DNA of 60,001 bases from Candidatus Methanoperedens nitratireducens. Lineage in GTDB: Archaea; Halobacteriota; Methanosarcinia; Methanosarcinales; Methanoperedenaceae. The notes beneath the pieces are model-generated. The model saw only the letters and a list, made by a program, of their open reading frames with translations, did no database searches and was not told where the DNA came from. Positions 17,725 through 27,000 of the stretch are shown here, one piece after another (positions within the stretch are counted from its first letter, which is position 1; every line of letters begins with the position of its first letter). The stretch lies in the NCBI GenBank assembly GCA_020724545.1, contig DYGR01000015.1, forward strand, positions 1 to 60,001, given 5' to 3'. The position numbers and the translations under genes are program-made.

Positions 17725-18050
17725 AAGGAAAAATAGTGCTTGTGCCTTTTCCATTTACTGATTTAACCGCTGCAAAGCTTAGACCGGCTTTAGTGCTATA
17801 CGAAGGCGATAAAGATGTAATCATGGCATTTATTTCCTCAAAAATACCATCTGAACTTTCAGACGTGGATGTTTTGATAACAAAGAATCATTCTGGCTTT
17901 AGAATTGCAGGGTTGAAAGTTGATTCGGTCATAAAGCTTGATAAGATCGCAACGGTGCTGAAAGATTTAATTGTGGGTGAGATTGGAGAAACTAATGAAG
18001 AGCTAAGGAAAGAAGTGAATCTAAAACTAAAAAATATACTGGAGATATAG
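17721..18050 (+). CDS. MazF/PemK-family toxin
   Basis: A 109-residue endoribonuclease-type toxin. The opening KGKIVLVPFPFTDLTAAKLRPALVL has the family pattern (VPFPFTDL, K-RPALVL), and VDSVIKLDKIATVLKDLIVG matches the C-terminal core. Related enzymes cut mRNA when the antitoxin is degraded. It overlaps the upstream antitoxin by four bases. Confidence 0.88.
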   Translation: MKGKIVLVPFPFTDLTAAKLRPALVLYEGDKDVIMAFISSKIPSELSDVDVLITKNHSGFRIAGLKVDSVIKLDKIATVLKDLIVGEIGETNEELRKEVNLKLKNILEI

Positions 18051-18113
18051 TGCAAAACTGTTACTTAACAAATAACGCAGAAAAGCGTATAATTTATGTA
18101 GTATAAAATACAG

Positions 18114-19098
18114 CTAATAATTATTTTCTCTTAATTCACTTAACAAATGCTCTTTCCCGTTTTCATCTTTGAATTTCCAAAAAACCCAACCGTTACAACT
18201 TGTTTTAGTTATTGCCATACAAGCAGCTGACGGTGAAATATAAACTATTCCATTGTAAATAATCTTATGTTGCGAATAATATGTTGCTTTATAAAATTCT
18301 TTTTTATGACTGGCAAAAATTTCTATTTCTCCTTCTTTAACTTCAAAATCTGGAGTTACATCTTCGTCAAAAGTTGGCATTTCTGTTGATAAATTCCCTT
18401 CTTTCAAGGTCCAAATTCCTCTACCAACTCTTGCAAATCTTTTATCTGTGCACATGTTAGCATTAACACCTCTTTCAGGTGTTTTTCCAGTTGTTTTATA
18501 ACCTATTTCTTCCATTCTCTTCCAAATGTCTATATAGTGCATTGGGTTGTCTGATATTTTTAAAATTTCATACGCCAAATCTGCCATAGACTTTTCTGGA
18601 TTTAATCCAGAAAATTCAGAAGTATCCAGTACTTTTGTGTCTTTATTAGGCTGAGCAATCCTTTTTTCTATAATTGGCAATCTATATTTTTCTTTTAATT
18701 TTCTAATATCTTCTTCTTTATTGTTTTTCAAATCAAGAATCTTTTTATCTTTTTCAGAAATATGAGTTTTAATTTCACCGATTTTATCTTCTAAAATTTT
18801 TCTTTCATTTAAGATTTCTTCTTCTTTATTTTTATAATTGCTCGTTAATGATTCAATCTCTTTCTTTGCATTTTTAATTTCATTCTCTCTTTCTTGGATA
18901 TAATCATCTAAATTTTCATTATCTAAATTTTCTTTTGAGAGTAATTTTTCCAATCGTTCTATAGTTTCATTATTATTTAAGTCAACTCTTTTTATTGAAT
19001 AAAGCAAAGTATCCGAAAAGTTAGAAACGGTTCTCCAAAAAGGAGAGTAAAATCTGATATCTTCTCCGTTAGAGATTATTGCAAGTAGAGGTCTTATA
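18114..19098 (-). pseudogene. HARE-HTH/RAMA protein truncated at its N-terminus (restriction-type)
   Basis: From an in-frame stop just beyond 19098 the frame reads PLLAIISNGEDIRFYSPF, which resembles the end of an HsdR-N nuclease domain. It continues into a coiled coil (about 18710-18960), a HARE-HTH domain (SMADLAYEILKISDNPMHYI to RVGRGIWTLKEG) and a C-terminal RAMA domain (YNGIVYISPSAACMAI, CNGWVFWKFKDENG). RAMA domains are linked to restriction and methylation systems and are thought to read modified DNA. The first ATG-like start (19007) leaves out the nuclease remnant. The break abuts an IS1634-like relic, so a transposition or deletion probably removed the N-terminus. Confidence 0.75.
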
Positions 19099-19122
19099 TC
19101 CTGACTTTCAGGGTTTTATAGA

Positions 19123-19645
19123 CTACATCTGAAATAGTTCCTCTTCCAAACCCAACTTTTTCAAAATCTCTTTTTGTTCTTTCGTGAAAACTGTAAGTTT
19201 TTCAATTTTCTCTCCTCCCACAGTAAGTGTAGTTTTTCTGATTCTTCCCATTTCATCCAAACCCTCCCTCACCCCTTTCCAACCATTAGCACTTATCTGT
19301 TGTTTATACAATGCTATAGCCAGATAAGCAAGATAACATATGAAAATATAAACATCAATATGCCCTTCCTCAAAATGTCTTACTGGCTGCATTTCAAGCC
19401 AGCTTTTGAAACAATTAAAAATCTTTTCAATATCATCTTTTCCAAAGTACTGTGAAATTACCTCTGGAGCAGGCTTTTCAAAATCTGTAGTAAAAATCAA
19501 GCATTTACCATCACGAAGCCTGGCACTTTTTCGATTCTCATCATCAGGAACTACAGTAACCTTTCCATCTTCATTCTTGACAATAAAATAATCCGAAACT
19601 CCTTTAATAGCAGCTTTAATTTTGTAATCAATTTGAGAGAATTAC
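19123..19645 (-). pseudogene. IS1634-like transposase, C-terminal remnant
   Basis: From an in-frame stop near 19645 the frame gives about 170 residues. The segments VSDYFIVKN and LRDGKCLIFTTDFE lead into the DDE-transposase C-terminal pattern, with KCFKSWLE-like spacing, EGHIDVYIFICYLAYLAIAL and a helical tail. The N-terminal catalytic part is missing and no terminal inverted repeats were identified. It is the probable agent or scar next to the truncated RAMA gene. Confidence 0.7.
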
Positions 19646-19726
19646 TTATGATTCTTTAACTATCCATGGGCACCTTTATTTAAAAGTATAAAATACCGAT
19701 AAAAAGGTACATAAAGAGCAATAAAT

Positions 19727-19933
19727 ATGGTTGATACAATGGAAAATGACAAAGAACTCGACGAAATTGAAGAGATGATCCTTGAAGAGGGAAAGAAAAA
19801 CCATTCAAAAATATCTCTGCTATGTCCTGTATGTAATTCCAGTAATGTTACATACTACCTCGGAGGGCAAATTGGTTATATGTATCATTGCAAGGACTGT
19901 GGATACATAGGCGCTCTGGTTATCGAAACATAG
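19727..19933 (+). CDS. small zinc-ribbon protein
   Basis: A 68-residue protein with an acidic N-terminus and two zinc-binding pairs, CPVC and CKDC (SLLCPVCNSSNV, YHCKDCGYIGALVIE). Its ribbon resembles that of the protein at 21463-21807 (CPFC ... CREC followed by GYQGSFIIE), which also carries a C-terminal membrane segment. The function is unknown. It is preceded by an AT-rich promoter (TTTATTTAAAAG). Confidence 0.75.
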   Translation: MVDTMENDKELDEIEEMILEEGKKNHSKISLLCPVCNSSNVTYYLGGQIGYMYHCKDCGYIGALVIET

Positions 19934-20062
19934 ATCCAGGTATCTCAAATCAGGAGTTTTGGATGAAATAAAGCAATTTCGTATGATTCATTCAAATAAG
20001 AAGTACCTTGCATATTTTAAGAGGATCACCGTCCCATTTCTTAAAGCAAAAGTTTAAATGTA

Positions 20063-20080
20063 TGTAAGTAATTACTTTCA
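20063..20080. promoter_or_regulatory. palindromic TetR operator, copy 1
   Basis: TGTAAGTA-AT-TACTTTCA is an inverted repeat ending three bases before the tetR ATG. A perfect version, TGTAAGTA-AC-TACTTACA, sits at the same distance from a second, truncated tetR at 21985. This positional and sequence match strongly suggests autoregulation. Confidence 0.75.
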
Positions 20081-20083
20081 AAC

Positions 20084-20677
20084 ATGGATAGAACTGAACT
20101 AAAAATCCTGGATGCTGCCATTAAGGTATTCTCAAGTGAAGGATACAAAGGTGCAACTACCCGGAGGATTGCACAGGAAGCAGACGTCAGCGAAGTGACT
20201 CTGTTCCGCAAATTCCAGTCAAAGGAGAACATCCTGAGAACAGTTATAATCAAAGTCCGTGAAGAAGCCCTCCAAACACTTGATTTAATAGCCTCTATGG
20301 AAAAAGAGGCAGATCTTCGAACTGGTCTTCTCAGCCTTGGCAGGTACATCATGAAAGCTCTCAGCGATAACATCGACATGGTATTTTTAACACTCGAAGA
20401 AGGACGAAGAAAGCCTGAGATTGCTGAGATCACAGCCACTATTCCACAGATGGCGGTAGCACGCTTGAGCGAGTACTTTGATCTACAGATAAAAAAAGGA
20501 AAAATGCGTAGCATTGATACCCGGGCGGCAGCATTAACCTTTCTCGGCTATCCCTACTGCATACTTATATTTAAAAGAATACACGCTGATGAGGTTCTGG
20601 GCATCAGCGAAAAGGAGTTTGAGGCGTTCATCGAAATATTTGCAAAGGGTATCGAAAATTCAGATAATATAAACTGA
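20084..20677 (+). CDS. TetR-family transcriptional regulator
   Basis: A 197-residue repressor type. Its N-terminal helix-turn-helix reads ILDAAIKVFSSEGYKGATTR followed by RIAQEADVSEVTLFRKFQSK, the TetR_N signature, with a variable ligand-binding C-terminal half. A TATA-like AGTTTAAATG about 30 bases upstream suggests a leaderless transcript, with the operator over the start site. By location it regulates itself and the export genes that follow the second operator. Confidence 0.92.
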   Translation: MDRTELKILDAAIKVFSSEGYKGATTRRIAQEADVSEVTLFRKFQSKENILRTVIIKVREEALQTLDLIASMEKEADLRTGLLSLGRYIMKALSDNIDMVFLTLEEGRRKPEIAEITATIPQMAVARLSEYFDLQIKKGKMRSIDTRAAALTFLGYPYCILIFKRIHADEVLGISEKEFEAFIEIFAKGIENSDNIN

Positions 20678-20738
20678 TGAGCGCGGAAAAAATTATAAGG
20701 TTCCGAATAATATAGATGCTGACAAAAGCGTAATCCGT

Positions 20739-21460
20739 GTGCGGCGCTTCCTGAAGGACAGAGAAAGGATATCGTTCAGCAAACTTAAGCGCGAAATCAT
20801 CGATCCCGGTATCTGCACGCTCTGCGGGGCATGCGTAGCGAGCTGTGAAGTATTATCCATCGCAGCAGGAAAACCTGCCCTTAAAGGACGGTGCACTGCG
20901 TGCGGAGTGTGCTATAACCAGTGTCCCCGCACCATAACCACGGAATCAAGCCTTATCGGGAAAGTGCGCGATGTCTTTACTGCAAAATCCCTGCTCTCTG
21001 AGGTGAAAGGACAGGACGGAGGGGTTGTGACTTCCATGCTGCTGTACGCACTGGAAGATGGGCTGATAGACAGCGCGGTTATGACGGTAAAAAGTGAGGA
21101 CGAACCCTGGAAGCCGGTCTCCATAGTGGCACAGACAAGTGAGGATATACTGCGCTCAGCAGGCTCTATATACGTGCACTCATTGACGATGGAGTCGCTG
21201 CTGAGTTCAATAAAAAGAGGCTCCCGCTCTATAGGTTTTGTGGGCCCGCCCTGCAACATCGATGCTGTGCATAAAATGCAGAATTCCCCGTATGGTCTGT
21301 TACATCTGTAACAGGACTTGGTCTTGAGCTTTTCCAGGATGCAGCGGATAGAGGATATATCATGATAGAACCTCTTGAAAAGGCGGGACTTGAAAGGGTT
21401 TTGAACCTGGCGAAAGCCAAGAAAGTGCAGATGTATATGATAAAGAAGAGGGTTCAGTAG
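20739..21460 (+). pseudogene. FrhB/FpoF-like F420-oxidoreductase subunit with internal deletion
   Basis: The N-terminal part (20739-21311) has a ferredoxin-type cluster CTLCGACVASC and CTACGVCYNQCP, followed by the FrhB domain (GQDGGVVTSMLLYALEDGLI, GFVGPPCNIDAVHKMQ). It then hits a stop. The family C-terminus resumes in another frame at 21305 (SVTGLGLELFQDAADRGYIM) and ends at 21460. About 100 to 120 residues of the usual 340 are missing between the two parts, so an internal deletion with loss of frame is likely. Related proteins oxidise reduced F420. Confidence 0.8.
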
Positions 21461-21462
21461 CC

Positions 21463-21807
21463 TTAGATCATTACAATAACCTCAAACACCAATCCAGCTA
21501 CTATCAGTATCAGCATTATCCTCCAGAACCACCGCCACTTATCAGGAAAACTGAATGCAGGAGTTTCAATATTTTCATCGTATGTGTTTAAAGCCTCCTT
21601 TATCTTATTTACTTCATCAGGATCATCAACTTCGATTATGAAACTCCCCTGATAACCGCATTCCCTGCATATGTACATCTGTCCGGTGTGTATAGCGGGG
21701 AATATATGACCGCTGCTGATGCCGGAGTATTCTACACTTCCACCGCAAAAAGGGCAAATCTGATAGCCCTGTACAGGTTTTATTTTGGTATTTATCATAT
21801 GTCCCAT
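21463..21807 (-). CDS. zinc-ribbon membrane protein
   Basis: A 114-residue protein with an N-terminal zinc ribbon (CPFC near residue 18, CREC near 48) and one C-terminal transmembrane helix (WRIMLILIVAGLVFEVIVMI). The ribbon is similar to that of the protein at 19727-19933. It runs opposite to the FrhB remnant and ends two bases beyond its stop. The function is unknown. Confidence 0.78.
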   Translation of the reverse strand: MGHMINTKIKPVQGYQICPFCGGSVEYSGISSGHIFPAIHTGQMYICRECGYQGSFIIEVDDPDEVNKIKEALNTYDENIETPAFSFPDKWRWFWRIMLILIVAGLVFEVIVMI

Positions 21808-21963
21808 CGAATCACATTTACTTTAGCAAAACACCTCATCTTGTCCAGTATTGCCAAGACTCATAGGCGATCATCTCTCATGCATTCATATACAAAGTAC
21901 TTTGCATATTTTAGAGAAATCACTGATCTTTTTAATATTCTTAAAGCAAAGGTTTTAATTGTA

Positions 21964-21981
21964 TGTAAGTAACTACTTACA
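21964..21981. promoter_or_regulatory. palindromic TetR operator, copy 2
   Basis: TGTAAGTA-AC-TACTTACA is a perfect inverted repeat three bases before the ATG at 21985. The preceding 80 bases (AAGTACTTTGCATATTTTAG, CTTAAAGCAAAGG) also resemble those before copy 1, so the whole promoter is duplicated. Confidence 0.78.
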
Positions 21982-21984
21982 ATT

Positions 21985-22056
21985 ATGGATAAAACAGAGC
22001 TAAAGTTTCTGGCTGCAACTACCCGAAGAATTGCACCGGAAACAGGAAAGAGGTGA
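21985..22056 (+). pseudogene. remnant of a second tetR gene, now a 23-residue leader
   Basis: The frame MDKTELKFLAATTRRIAPET matches residues 1-10 and about 25-33 of the intact TetR, with the intervening helix lost at a GCAACTA-like microhomology and the rest deleted. Its TGA lies within the ribosome binding site GAGGTGA of the following RND gene, so translation of the remnant would run into that gene. Confidence 0.75.
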
Positions 22057-22061
22057 GTAGC

Positions 22062-23243
22062 ATGGCAGATTTTCTTGAAACTGGTTTGAAAAAGCTTGCA
22101 GAGCTGCAAAAGAGATACACCAGGCTCTTTGCTGTATTCATAATTCTCTTTACGATCGTATTGGGCATCGGCATCAAGGATGTGACCATAAGTTCGGATA
22201 TCAGGAAGCTGATGCCTACAGAGTTGCCCATATACAGAATCAATGACCGCGTCTCGGATAAATTCGGAGAAGGAGATACGGTAGTCATAGCTGTGCAGAT
22301 CGATGAATCTGCGGATTCAAAAAATGCGGTCAGGGATATACGCGATCCCCGGGTGATACAGTCCCTTATTTTCCTTGATAATGCCCTGCAGGATGAAAAG
22401 AGTGTAACAGGCATCATATCGCCTGCTGTTTTTTTCAGGGGCAAAAAAGAGTATTCGGCTCAGGAAATAACAGATACGCTGCTCTCTGCTCCGCAGGCAT
22501 CTGACTTTTTCAGCCGTGACTACAGGACCACTTTCATGTCTGTTACAGCAGACATCGGCTCAGGCGAAGATAATGTTAAAATATTTACCAGATTTATACA
22601 GGAGCAGATCGATTATACGCCAAAACCTCCAGGTATAAAATTCAGCATAACAGGTGAGCCGGTTCTAAGAATGACTGTGCTGGATCTGCTCAAGAAGGAT
22701 GCAGCCCTTATTCTTGTGGTTGCATCAGCCTTTATATTGCTTTTACTCTTCATTACACAACGCTCGTATACGCAGGGCCTTCTGATATTCATCCCACTTT
22801 CACTGGGATTGATATGGACTGTGGGAACGCTCGGCTGGCTTGGAATACCTCTCTCAATAACCACCGTGGGCCTGGGCTCTGTGATCCTGGGTCTTGGAGT
22901 GGAGTACGGTGTATTCGTGGTAAGCAGATACAAAGAGGAGAGGGCAAAAAGAGCCAGTCAGCTTGACTCCATCAGGACAGCAGTGCACGGGATAGGCACA
23001 GCCATCATCGGATCAGGTCTTACCACTATGGTGGGTTTTGGTGCGCTTACGTTCTCTACCCTGCCGCTCATACAGAACCTTGGACAGACCCTTGCTCTGG
23101 GCATAGGGTACAGTCTTCTTGCGGCGCTCCTTGCAAACCCTGTGCTGATACTGCTGGAAGAGGATTATGACTACTGGAGCACTCAAAAAAAGCTTGAGAA
23201 ACTCAGGGCAAGAGATGCAGCCCATGCTCTGATGGGGAGGTAA
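22062..23243 (+). CDS. RND/MMPL-type exporter, first half
   Basis: A 393-residue half-transporter. There is one N-terminal transmembrane helix (LFAVFIILFTIVLGIG), a large extracytoplasmic domain, then a bundle of helices (LILVVASAFILLLLFI, TVGLGSVILGLGVEYGVFVV, SLLAALLANPVLILLEEDYD), the MMPL pattern. The ATG at 22062 follows GAGGTGA by five bases and is preferred to the GTG at 22053. Two such halves normally form the pump; the second half is truncated directly downstream, so function is doubtful. Export of lipids or drugs is typical of the family. Confidence 0.85.
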   Translation: MADFLETGLKKLAELQKRYTRLFAVFIILFTIVLGIGIKDVTISSDIRKLMPTELPIYRINDRVSDKFGEGDTVVIAVQIDESADSKNAVRDIRDPRVIQSLIFLDNALQDEKSVTGIISPAVFFRGKKEYSAQEITDTLLSAPQASDFFSRDYRTTFMSVTADIGSGEDNVKIFTRFIQEQIDYTPKPPGIKFSITGEPVLRMTVLDLLKKDAALILVVASAFILLLLFITQRSYTQGLLIFIPLSLGLIWTVGTLGWLGIPLSITTVGLGSVILGLGVEYGVFVVSRYKEERAKRASQLDSIRTAVHGIGTAIIGSGLTTMVGFGALTFSTLPLIQNLGQTLALGIGYSLLAALLANPVLILLEEDYDYWSTQKKLEKLRARDAAHALMGR

Positions 23244-23245
23244 AT

Positions 23246-23713
23246 ATGAACAGGTTTATTGAAAGATATGCAGGCCTTGTCACCCATCACCCATATCTGG
23301 TGCTGTTACTTATTGTTCTGGCATCTGTTCTCGCCGTGCAGATGGCAGGAACTGTAGGGACAAAGGAGTTCGTTATCAAGGAACTGCTACCTCCGGATGT
23401 AGAGGCTATAAACACTATAAAAATAATAGAAGATAATTTCGGGAACACAGATACCATATTTTTTGCTGTTGAAATTGATCCGGCATATAAAGGCTCAGAC
23501 GAAGTGCGCGATGTGCGGGATGCAAGGGTGATATGGTACCTGGACCAGCTCTCAGAACTTGCTATGCATACCGGGGATGTGCTCGAGGTCAGAGGTCCGG
23601 CTCAGATTTTACGAAGTATCAACAACGGAAGACTGCCCCAATCCACCAGGGAGGTTCAGGAACTGTCAAATAAGAACGGGCTGCTGGCTAGCTATTTCAG
23701 CAGGGACAAATGA
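23246..23713 (+). pseudogene. RND/MMPL-type exporter, second half, truncated
   Basis: A good ribosome binding site (GGGGAGGT) precedes MNRFIERYAGLVTHHPYLV, followed by one transmembrane helix and the start of the extracytoplasmic domain (EFVIKELLPPDVEAINTIKI). The frame stops after 155 residues where the sequence changes to a COG1361-type protein in another frame. The helix bundle is absent. Confidence 0.8.
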
Positions 23714-24671
23714 TGATAAGGTCTATTATGTCCTGCATTACAAACTCAGGGTGGCTGATAATGCCCTGAAAGGGACCTATAACGTAACCCTCGGCTGGAC
23801 AACAGGGGATGGCTGGATGAAAAAAGAGTTTCCTGTTCATATCGACCCCAAACGGGCAGATTTCGTGGTTGGTGCTCTTATGACATCGCCTGAAAAGCTG
23901 ATTTCAGATACAGATGACGCGAAACTGTCAGTGAATATCGACAATATAGGAAAAGGCAATGCGGAAAACGTCAAGGTAAAGCTCTTACTGCCAGAAGGGT
24001 TAAAATCCACTTACAGCTACTCGGATGAGGACAGCCTCGGCATAATCGAAGAGGGCAAAAGTAAACAGGCAAATTTCTATGTAGATATAGATGAGAATGC
24101 AAGGGAAGGAGAATATAACGCAGTACTTGAAATCACCTATAAAGATGAAAACGATGAGAGCAGCACATACAGGACAAAAACCCTTGACCTTAAGATCCCC
24201 ATCAAGCCCGCTCCTTATCTTATAGTAGACTCAGTTACCCTTACCCCTGAGAATCTGGCACCAGGGAGCAAAGCTGTTATCCTGGTCAAAGTTAAGAATT
24301 CAGGTAATGAGAAGGCTGAATCTGTCTCTTTACGGGTATTCAAGGATGCTGCCCAGCCTTTTGAATTCAGTGAAAAATCAGATTTCATTGGAAAACTGGA
24401 ACCCGGTGAGAATGGTGATGCTGCAATTCGATTTACCGTTGATAGGAATGCTGTTGCCAAGAAGTACCTGCTGGATGTGGAATTGAGAGGGATTGATAAG
24501 AATGGTAATGTGATGATATTCAGGCGAACGGTTCCTTTAACTATAAACGAGGAAGCAAAGAGTTCTCTCTTGAAAACATTCGGTCTCATGGCAGGGTTTT
24601 TTACAATTAGTGCGGTTGGCACGGTGTATTATTTGAGAAACGGGAATCGAAAGAGCGAATGTGATAATTAA
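23706..24671 (+). pseudogene. COG1361 S-layer/CARDB-type protein, N-terminally truncated
   Basis: About 320 residues with two or three Ig-like CARDB repeats (VVGALMTSPEKLISDTDDAK, IVDSVTLTPENLAPGSKAVI) and a C-terminal transmembrane anchor (GLMAGFFTISAVGTVYYL). The frame is fused by an apparent deletion to the truncated RND gene, so it lacks its signal peptide and start. Such proteins are commonly encoded next to RND pumps in methanogens, consistent with a collapsed export operon. Confidence 0.78.
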
Positions 24672-24679
24672 ATCGGGTG

Positions 24680-24857
24680 GTCTTTCTGGACTGGCTTGTG
24701 AAAACGGATTCTAATGGTATCGAACAATGAAATAAAACTTTTGGGGAAGAATATGATGATTATGCATCCTCGATCCATTTAGCTGAAGATGGCGGTTTTG
24801 TGGTCGCAGGTTATTCGTCGCTGAACATGCGTATGTATGTCCTCCTCCGTCTAGGAA
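24680..24857 (+). pseudogene. beta-propeller repeat protein fragment
   Basis: One frame reads VFLDWLVKTDSNGIEQ, a TGA where Trp is expected, then NKTFGEEYDDYASSIHLAED and GGFVVAGYSS. This is one blade of the WLVKTDSNG/TFGG/DGGFVVAGYS repeat common in methanogen surface proteins. It has neither start nor end and is a remnant. Confidence 0.7.
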
Positions 24858-24963
24858 AGTTTATATAAGAAAATGGTAAACCTATCATGAGGAGTGAGTT
24901 AGTATGGTTAAAGTTAGTAATTCGTTCATTTCTGGATGGATAAAGGCACACCTGGCGGGGTAA
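24858..24963 (+). promoter_or_regulatory. promoter and possible 19-residue leader ORF before the acyl-CoA synthetase
   Basis: A TATA-like GTTTATATAAG lies at about 24857-24867. An ATG at 24904 opens MVKVSNSFISGWIKAHLAG, which stops three bases before the next ATG, so the GGCGGGG of its last codons would serve as ribosome binding site. It may be a leader peptide or another gene remnant. Confidence 0.4.
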
Positions 24964-24966
24964 GCT

Positions 24967-27000
24967 ATGTCAGAGAGGTTATTAAGCGAGCCTGAAGGAT
25001 ACGATCTGCTAAAGAGGTATGAGATCCCGGTTCCAGAGTATAAGATTGTAAAGAACGCTGATGAGGCTGCAGAGGCAGCAGAAAGGATTGGCTATCCTGT
25101 TGTGGCTAAAATAGTCTCTCCACAGGTAATCCATAAAAGTGATGTCGGTGGGGTTATAATCGGAATAAAAAACATAGACGAGATTAAGAAGGCCTTCAAC
25201 AAAATAATGCAGAATATAAGGAAAAATGTCCCCGGTGCCGATATAACCGGTATACTCATTGCAAAGCATATGCCTCCCGGGCTTGAACTTCTAATAGGGG
25301 GAAAAATCGACCCGTCCTTTGGCAGGATCATTACTTTTGGACTTGGCGGAAAACTTATCGAACTTATGAAGGACGTTTCACTAAAAGTGCTTCCTGTTGA
25401 GATGGACGAGATAGAGAAGATGATACGAGAGATAAGGGGATATGCTCTGATAAGGGGTTACAGGGGCGAGCCGCACAGGGATGAAAAAGAGCTTGCCAGA
25501 ATCATTGACAGAGTATCAAGACTATTTTATGAGAACCGTAATATGGTTGAATTTGATATTAATCCGCTGATACTGTATGAGAAAGGTGCGTGCGTTGTCG
25601 ATGCGAGGATTTATACAACCGATGTGGTTATCGAGCCTGTTAAAAAAATAGAGAAGGAGATCTCTGCAGGGATTTTTTATCCCGAATCTATCGCTGTTAT
25701 TGGCGCCTCTTCTGATCCCAATAAAGTCGGATATGCAGTTTTCAGGAATCTACTGGACTTCTCGGGTAAATTATATGCTGTAAACCCCAAAAGAAAAGAG
25801 ATACTTGAGCGCGAAGTATATCCATCCATGGAATCTATCCCTGGCAGTGTTGACATTGCGGTTATAACGATCCCGGCAGCAATCGTCCCGCAGGCTATTG
25901 AAGAAGCGGGTAAAAAAGGTGTAAAACTGGCGATTGTTATATCTGCTGGCTTCAGGGATATAGGCGAGGAAGGGAGAGTCCTTGAAGATAGGGTTGTGCA
26001 GATTGCACAAAAGTATGGCATCAGGATGATCGGTCCGAACTGCCTTGGGATTATCCTGCCGCATAAAAGGATCAATGCGACATTCGGCCCTGAATCTCCA
26101 AGACCCGGAAACCTTGCATTCATTTCGCAAAGCGGTGCTGTCATTACCACGGTAGTGGACTGGAGCCTGAAAGAGGATATAGGTTTTGGGCTCTCTGCTG
26201 TCATAAGTGTGGGCAATCAGGCAGATCTGGGTTTCAATGATTTTTTGAAATTCGCAAGGGATGATGCTAATACAAGAGCCATAGTACTCTACATTGAGGA
26301 GATAAAAAACGGCCGTGAGTTTATGAACGTTGTCAGGGAAGTGGCGAAGGAAAAATGTGTTGTAGCAATAAAATCAGGGGCATCAAAGAAAGGTCAGAAG
26401 GCAGCATCAACCCATACAGGTGCTGTCGCCGGGAACTACGAGGTATACATGGCAGCATTCAGGCAGGCTGGAGTCATTGCTTCACATTCCCTGAGAGAGG
26501 CATTCCAGATAGGTGAGCTGCTTGCCTCTGAGGATTACCCGAAGGGGAACAGGGCAATCATAATAACCAATGCCGGAGGCTTTGCAGTTCTTGCTGCAGA
26601 TTATGCGCAGATGTACGGCATTGAAGTTGTAGAGCTCCCACAGGAATTGCTGGATAATCTCAACTCCTTCCTGACACCAGAGTGGAGCTATGAGAACCCG
26701 ATAGATGTAGTTGGAGATGCCGGAGCAGATAGATATGCCCGTGCATTTGATATCATGATCCGTAATCAGGATAAATGGGATATTGCATTTGTTGTAGCAG
26801 TCCCTTCGGCCGTATTGGACTCAAGACAGCTTGCCCAGGAGATCGTACGATTCTCAAACCACACTCAAAAAATGATAGTCGGGTGCCTGCTTGGAGGGAA
26901 TACTATGATGAGCGGTGTGCATATCCTTAGAGAGGCATCCATACCAGACTTCTCCGAGCTTGAAGAAGCTTTCAGGGCTGTTGGTAAGGCTCTGCTTTAA
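24967..27000 (+). CDS. acyl/acetyl-CoA synthetase (ADP-forming), fused beta-alpha
   Basis: A 677-residue enzyme that converts acyl-CoA, ADP and phosphate to acid, CoA and ATP. Residues 1-225 are the ATP-grasp (beta) part (YPVVAKIVSPQVIHKSDVGG, NMVEFDINPLILYEKG). From about 235 onward comes the CoA-binding and ligase (alpha) part (YPESIAVIGASSDPNKVGYA), with the phosphohistidine region STHTGAVAGNYE. The ATP-grasp domain comes first, the reverse of the more usual alpha-beta order. Its C-terminus overlaps the convergent UPF0210 gene by four bases. Confidence 0.92.
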   Translation: MSERLLSEPEGYDLLKRYEIPVPEYKIVKNADEAAEAAERIGYPVVAKIVSPQVIHKSDVGGVIIGIKNIDEIKKAFNKIMQNIRKNVPGADITGILIAKHMPPGLELLIGGKIDPSFGRIITFGLGGKLIELMKDVSLKVLPVEMDEIEKMIREIRGYALIRGYRGEPHRDEKELARIIDRVSRLFYENRNMVEFDINPLILYEKGACVVDARIYTTDVVIEPVKKIEKEISAGIFYPESIAVIGASSDPNKVGYAVFRNLLDFSGKLYAVNPKRKEILEREVYPSMESIPGSVDIAVITIPAAIVPQAIEEAGKKGVKLAIVISAGFRDIGEEGRVLEDRVVQIAQKYGIRMIGPNCLGIILPHKRINATFGPESPRPGNLAFISQSGAVITTVVDWSLKEDIGFGLSAVISVGNQADLGFNDFLKFARDDANTRAIVLYIEEIKNGREFMNVVREVAKEKCVVAIKSGASKKGQKAASTHTGAVAGNYEVYMAAFRQAGVIASHSLREAFQIGELLASEDYPKGNRAIIITNAGGFAVLAADYAQMYGIEVVELPQELLDNLNSFLTPEWSYENPIDVVGDAGADRYARAFDIMIRNQDKWDIAFVVAVPSAVLDSRQLAQEIVRFSNHTQKMIVGCLLGGNTMMSGVHILREASIPDFSELEEAFRAVGKALL

